Below, piece by piece: positions 62,801-64,000 of a DNA stretch of 64,000 nt (positions within the stretch are counted from its first letter, which is position 1; every line of letters begins with the position of its first letter). The notes beneath the pieces are model-generated. The model was not told the DNA's origin and did no database searches. It saw only the letters and a list, made by a program, of their open reading frames with translations. Source of the DNA: Clostridia bacterium (GTDB lineage: Bacteria > Bacillota > Clostridia > Christensenellales > Aristaeellaceae). A program made the position numbers and the translations under genes. Location of the stretch: assembly GCA_017429695.1 (NCBI GenBank), contig JAFROK010000033.1, positions 1-64,000 of the forward strand, written 5' to 3'.

Positions 62801-64000
62801 GCGGATTTTCGCTGTCTGATATGTCAGTGCGTTCATTGTAGAAGTTCACCGTAATGTCGTGAGGTTTCCCGTCATCCTTTTGTTTGGTAAAAGTGGTTGT
62901 TAGGATTGTTTGTCCATCCTCGCCCGTTGATATTACGGAAGAAGTCGAATACAGATCTTTTGTTAGGTCACAATTCTGGTTCTCTGCTCCTACAGTATTC
63001 TCGTTGTAACGAACAACGCCGACCACAGGTTGCAATCCAAGCGCCTTTGCAATCGTATCCGCCCCGGTTACCACCTGCGTGGTCAATGTTTCTTCACCGG
63101 AATAGTAGTGAGGAACTGAATCAACAGAACCCGCGCCTCCGTTTTGACCTGGAGTGTACAGATAGAATGATATTGGATCTGAAACAGGAGATGGATTCGA
63201 ACTATTATCTACATTTTGCAATGCATAATATATCTGGCCGTGTGAAACCATCTTGATCAGCAGCTTATAATCGCCAGGTATATTCTCTGAAATACTAATA
63301 TTCTCTGAACTCTTGAATTCAGTCTTCAGTTTGAAATCCGGCACAGTAGTTAGCAGCAGCGTTCCCGTTCCGTTTGCTGTGGTACTAGAGAACATGTATT
63401 TGTTAATTACTTTTCCACTGCCATATCTTGTGCCGTTAATGACACTCTGGTAAGTAACAGCGCCATCACTCGGTAATGTTTTAAGCAGCACAAGTTCGTT
63501 TTCAATGGTATCGTTGGACTGATATACGGTTGTGTTGGTTTTTGCGGTCTGATTTCTGACTGTTGATGGATCACTAACCAACACACTGTTGTAATCGCTG
63601 TAATTGTAGAAAGTTGGAATCTCCTGATTCGATACATGCGTAATGGTATCTGAATTGTTAGAAAGTTCCTTGACATAATAGTATTTGGTGCCATCCGATT
63701 TTGTTAAAGCGGAAAGCAGGTACCAGTATCCCTTATACCCTTCCCCTTCTGTATCGAATGTAATATCATCACCGCTGGATGTTGAAAGACTATATTTGTA
63801 GGGTACAGACGGCGTCAAAGTATATGTGGTTTTGCCCGTAGTTTGTGTTACAGAAACAATATAGTTCTGCAGAACGCCGCCTTCCCCGATGATGGTGCCG
63901 CCTGTGATTATTCCTTTATCTATGCTATCGGTTCCGTTTTGTTCAACAGTTATATCTTTCCCAAACTTGATTTCAATGGTTTTGTCGCTTGTATATGCCT
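53841..64000 (-). CDS. Giant multidomain Cna-B / Spy0128-pilin / choice-of-anchor-like surface protein (5' end outside window)
   Basis: The reading frame is open to the right edge, so 3385 residues are visible and the true start and signal peptide lie beyond 64000. A TTG at 63816-63818 is not a credible start, because in-frame coding sequence continues upstream (for example IEIKFGKDITVEQNGTDS). Visible order: ~800 residues of unrecognised beta-rich sequence; a choice-of-anchor-like segment (LILAPNAS, then GTFISRAEWHFYY) near 61000-61350; a Spy0128/FctA-type domain near 60600-60950; and a Cna-B domain near 60130-60350. There follow many SpaA/DUF5979/Spy0128-like repeats to ~55480 and four terminal Cna-B domains ([16 protein letters not shown] and relatives). 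The end is [21 protein letters not shown]. Candidate isopeptide Lys, Glu and Asn positions recur (V-x-K-x-W, EE, TN). No LPXTG is present. Confidence 0.93.
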   Translation of the reverse strand, partial: AYTSDKTIEIKFGKDITVEQNGTDSIDKGIITGGTIIGEGGVLQNYIVSVTQTTGKTTYTLTPSVPYKYSLSTSSGDDITFDTEGEGYKGYWYLLSALTKSDGTKYYYVKELSNNSDTITHVSNQEIPTFYNYSDYNSVLVSDPSTVRNQTAKTNTTVYQSNDTIENELVLLKTLPSDGAVTYQSVINGTRYGSGKVINKYMFSSTTANGTGTLLLTTVPDFKLKTEFKSSENISISENIPGDYKLLIKMVSHGQIYYALQNVDNSSNPSPVSDPISFYLYTPGQNGGAGSVDSVPHYYSGEETLTTQVVTGADTIAKALGLQPVVGVVRYNENTVGAENQNCDLTKDLYSTSSVISTGEDGQTILTTTFTKQKDDGKPHDITVNFYNERTDISDSENPPQHVESNLSGTLYYLVKLKKINNGKTVGYKIVSANIETQNTDGSYTTTINVTDLFQLVDDNEIDIDGGSLHYDPTVYTSSVRMYKLKEGTAFPTSIQEAENNGTDSIPGFDFWYNKNWRSTDAGTYHAQATLDNENKIIKTQTQLGLYKSTKKIYRVQVIIPTSAGAIEDTSIHLNEEVKHASNVSDKLNNAVLSTNSSGTSYGNNGTTNVTTTGDNTVITYVLEDQTGESPVFYWNEKASVENNPNLITGNESYTLRLTQNGRIVNEGHPIKIGSKYYDVDYDTDLIDEGGAFLDKNVAVSGNISTITHYITLTEAHYDTAVGPHDIIGTAAEYGVIANRYEQYGHTETNYAVKQLYDNSNNSVNGAGGSDIPFFIGSVDPETPLWIESENNNLYIFMQQADIDNKIHNEMKSRINAAPGRYHLVSASQTSINNYVDDLIEYGKSQSVAYAAQKTVTPDKVNNGNLALDVTDFPDGITIYVDCKNIADKMTETGWEINKLPGQSIVFNVPGTNVKIGKMVANIYDPQNTNSKLRSTSTQTSEFANSNGLSDAAKAWDQDIMRHITFNAYQAQTLDLVTASGLILAPNASKVTQQDGAGTILTSGTFISRAEWHFYYQNRSWTYTGAEIGFEAKKRMHLPGSEENTIPLEREKFTFVMEEWDNEHGGWKTSDRKTAENIGGRIVFPELQYTIADEGEHYYRIYETGRSENKNTEEYDIDTTQYIVKTVVGVNITGSTAKTTETETYYKLNAEGLNASSIAESPQYVATVYDLDSDNKLQFEESNIPKTKTVNRYRIDPNYLSEISSTNSAEAIQFVNQRKTVTVDGTKQWLNDGDKVHNNAQEITLTLKRTAKPVADDSVWEVVRVASPIQFAWNDNTYTYSNLPKYNSDGIEYEYRVEETAVEGYAAPAYNNGEGKTIEYALSGGTITNTILTGSLKFKKNVTVNGTTPNTNVEKALVAGTYTFKIESTTLTDKVEKTIQVVFNNVGTASLNGTDSDVSIANDGTVTVANLKADTYTITETGRSNGTSLLKTEFTTGTGTIANNVATVTVSRGDTVTVPTARFTNNIDTGNLSLKKTASGKPQTDTTTEFEFEIILTPPANVTLADSYPAAVGTTSKTLTYTKNTTDGTTKITGIDLKHNETLTITGLPAGTGYSITEVNIPTGYSQGATSGLGGTIPANQVNSETQVRTVQTASANVNNTFAGAGDVNFTASKTFMGGDLTGKTLKFKLTQVGSVDGTGEIPTGYVRLSTPETKELTGGSGTAGSVTFSTLHFDQNDIGKTFYFKIEETDIPNDLDSNGVSASNHIKYDQSKHYFTVAVTDTNGFAVNKTAATNTDGETEAKFTNEQKGKLVVTKTFDGTAASDLTDAQKGAVTFTITGPTGFTTITNKALNDTTEPKFVKGTDGVYTLTLNNVPLGDYTVTESNTTIGNYEHTSSIKVDGTTATSATATLSATSTEKTIEITNTYEKYQLEITKSFTGATIDATEKNKITFAVSGTGLTGTLTKTWADMTDDKWILTTADNNVKPGVIYTVTESNANVGGYTRTTTITATPAGTKTETGDTPNTTIQLSSKNPNGTVDFTNNYTEQAGSLKITKAVTLNGSDTNKSSVNGEFIFSVVGPTSATTQVTKYVQIKVTNGTASGYKVADTKAGLAAIESYTNGTDAIVSNLEAGDYVVTEEAVAGFVLTNIAGGKSGTSNTSNRTVTLTVVAGNNTPTGAAAATYTNNKEEYDLVVVKTLEGDMAPASAEYEIVVTSATAMNITAADVDGEVDGTFEAVTNGVKFKVSASNGANGDGTVTIHKLTAGSYTVSETSGTGFIATYKLGDGSYGTTVPTAVLGNKVNNTVVTSQTVTVKNTYADYGKLKVTKTIQVNGAAPTTANESLVDNTYTFKVYAMSNGAKVEPALQTISIAFNAGDNVAKTELSDELEAGIYWVEEETADLLVGNNGRILTVVAGKKLESEIDGAGTAAFTNNYMIDSTPLKAQKTITGRDFKAGDKWTFSVTAANGTPMPEKTTETIEPASGKAIEVDFGKIEFTNKDVSKTYTYTITETGTVDGVTNDVAKTVTVKITDNGDGTLKIENSSVTTPVVFTNTYNADGETALKGTKVIAGREFKERDEWTFTVTADPADSPMPEKTSITVKPTSGGSVDLDFGTIQYELAHAGKEYVYTIKETGNIPYVQNDTDKVVRVRVTEEGTGKLKITNSTNNEPLKFTNRYDNGNLTVKKTVSAKSVAEPAKEFVFKVMLADNTITGAYGEMTFEKGVAEFTLKDGEEKTALGLPNGLGYTVTEEAYDGYTTQATNASGTIAGNFEKPETKIVEFVNTYTAAGHYVPGAVKVMEGRDLTADEFSFELKDEDGKTLQTVKNAADGTIVFSEIAYTLDDLANSPFTYTISEVTGEDKTVVYDTHIETIVVTLMDNGDGTIIAKADKEPEELVFTNYAFSVEVQKVDIDNGDELNGCKIQILDKDGNVFDEWTSESGKLHKLEGLVPGETYTLHEVTAPHGYDIATDTTFSIDEEGRITAASTVAIREDGTILLRDAVKTVTVAVKKVWKDDNNRDGMRPLSIRMNLLANGEKVKTVTLSADHGWMCVLRGLPMVDKDLKDIVYTWEEPAAGNGYTLSGTVTRGTLTTFTNEHKTEKTSVSVRKAWDDSNSKDRPAEIKVQLYGDGRAVGKPVALNAANGWKYVWEDLDKNINKAGTTGTAKAITYTVEELAIPEGYQATISGNAENGYVITNTLERGKLVIQKKFDIYEPEPEEETEPELIEIQVRKVWVDNDNQDGIRPGSITVHLCAGGEVIETVQLNEAGGWQHMFADLPKEFRGNRIRYSVTEDPVPGYTSQVNGYTIRNTHKPEETSVVVRKEWDDNNNAANIRPTSIRMTLSNGTNVMLSAQNGWQATVTGLPKYAGGQEIEYTWTEQEIIGYKLKTKEQNGNVTTFTNELVGVPKPPEGYKYPKVPGGSYAIFDEYPTALGVEVYINHVGDCFD

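Noticed and set aside
39893-64000. LPXTG-type sortase signals and a sortase gene
   Set aside because: I looked at the C-termini of all exported proteins and at all reading frames; none shows LPXTG plus hydrophobic helix plus basic tail, and no sortase-like TLxTC enzyme was seen in the window.

Overview
The window looks like a chromosomal segment from a Gram-positive anaerobe of the Clostridia (Bacillota), probably a gut or rumen species. Support for this: Shine-Dalgarno sites of the AGGAGG type, sigma-A-like promoters with 17-bp spacing, the short-form HisG with HisZ, the rimP-nusA-ylxR-ylxQ-infB gene order, bacterial SH3 wall-binding proteins, and giant Cna-B/pilin-type surface proteins. By eye the housekeeping genes are moderately GC-rich and the giant surface genes are more AT-rich. 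No rRNA, tRNA, CRISPR, transposase or phage gene was recognised.

Layout. (1) 1-3650, plus strand: purC closed by its own terminator, then a cytosolic ParB-like/BMP fusion and a calcineurin-type phosphoesterase. (2) 3749-7418, minus: a membrane GGDEF/EAL c-di-GMP protein behind a PHP-family phosphoesterase. (3) 7571-15993: three exported proteins, namely a Gly-Asp repeat protein, an Ig-like protein and a von Willebrand A protein with a peptidoglycan-binding domain. (4) 16345-23723, minus: a complete, tightly overlapping histidine operon hisZ-G-D-C-B-H-A-F-IE driven by one recognisable promoter; it lacks a histidinol-phosphate phosphatase. (5) 24096-28078: SH3 proteins, a small membrane protein, a hotdog thioesterase, an Xre/histone-H1-like protein and a 78-residue protein of unknown role. 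(6) 28153-30618: glycogen phosphorylase. (7) 30772-39497, minus: the translation/RNA operon rimP-nusA-rnpM-ylxQ-infB-rbfA-nrnA-truB-ribF. (8) 39893-64000, minus: three surface genes filling 24 kb. These are a Cna-B/pilin-domain giant whose 5' end lies beyond the right edge of the window, an extremely acidic secreted protein, and a 3809-residue LRR/beta-helix/Cna-B giant.

The most notable unexplained signals are these. The two giant proteins share a C-terminal tail ending INHVGDCFD in place of an LPXTG sorting signal. A family of four structured repeats sits immediately 3' of the stop codons of four minus-strand genes. A ParB-like domain is fused to a nucleoside-binding-protein fold. Several intergenic short-repeat families recur, one of which supplies the last codons of hisC. 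Functional names rest on motif recognition by eye; no database search was run.
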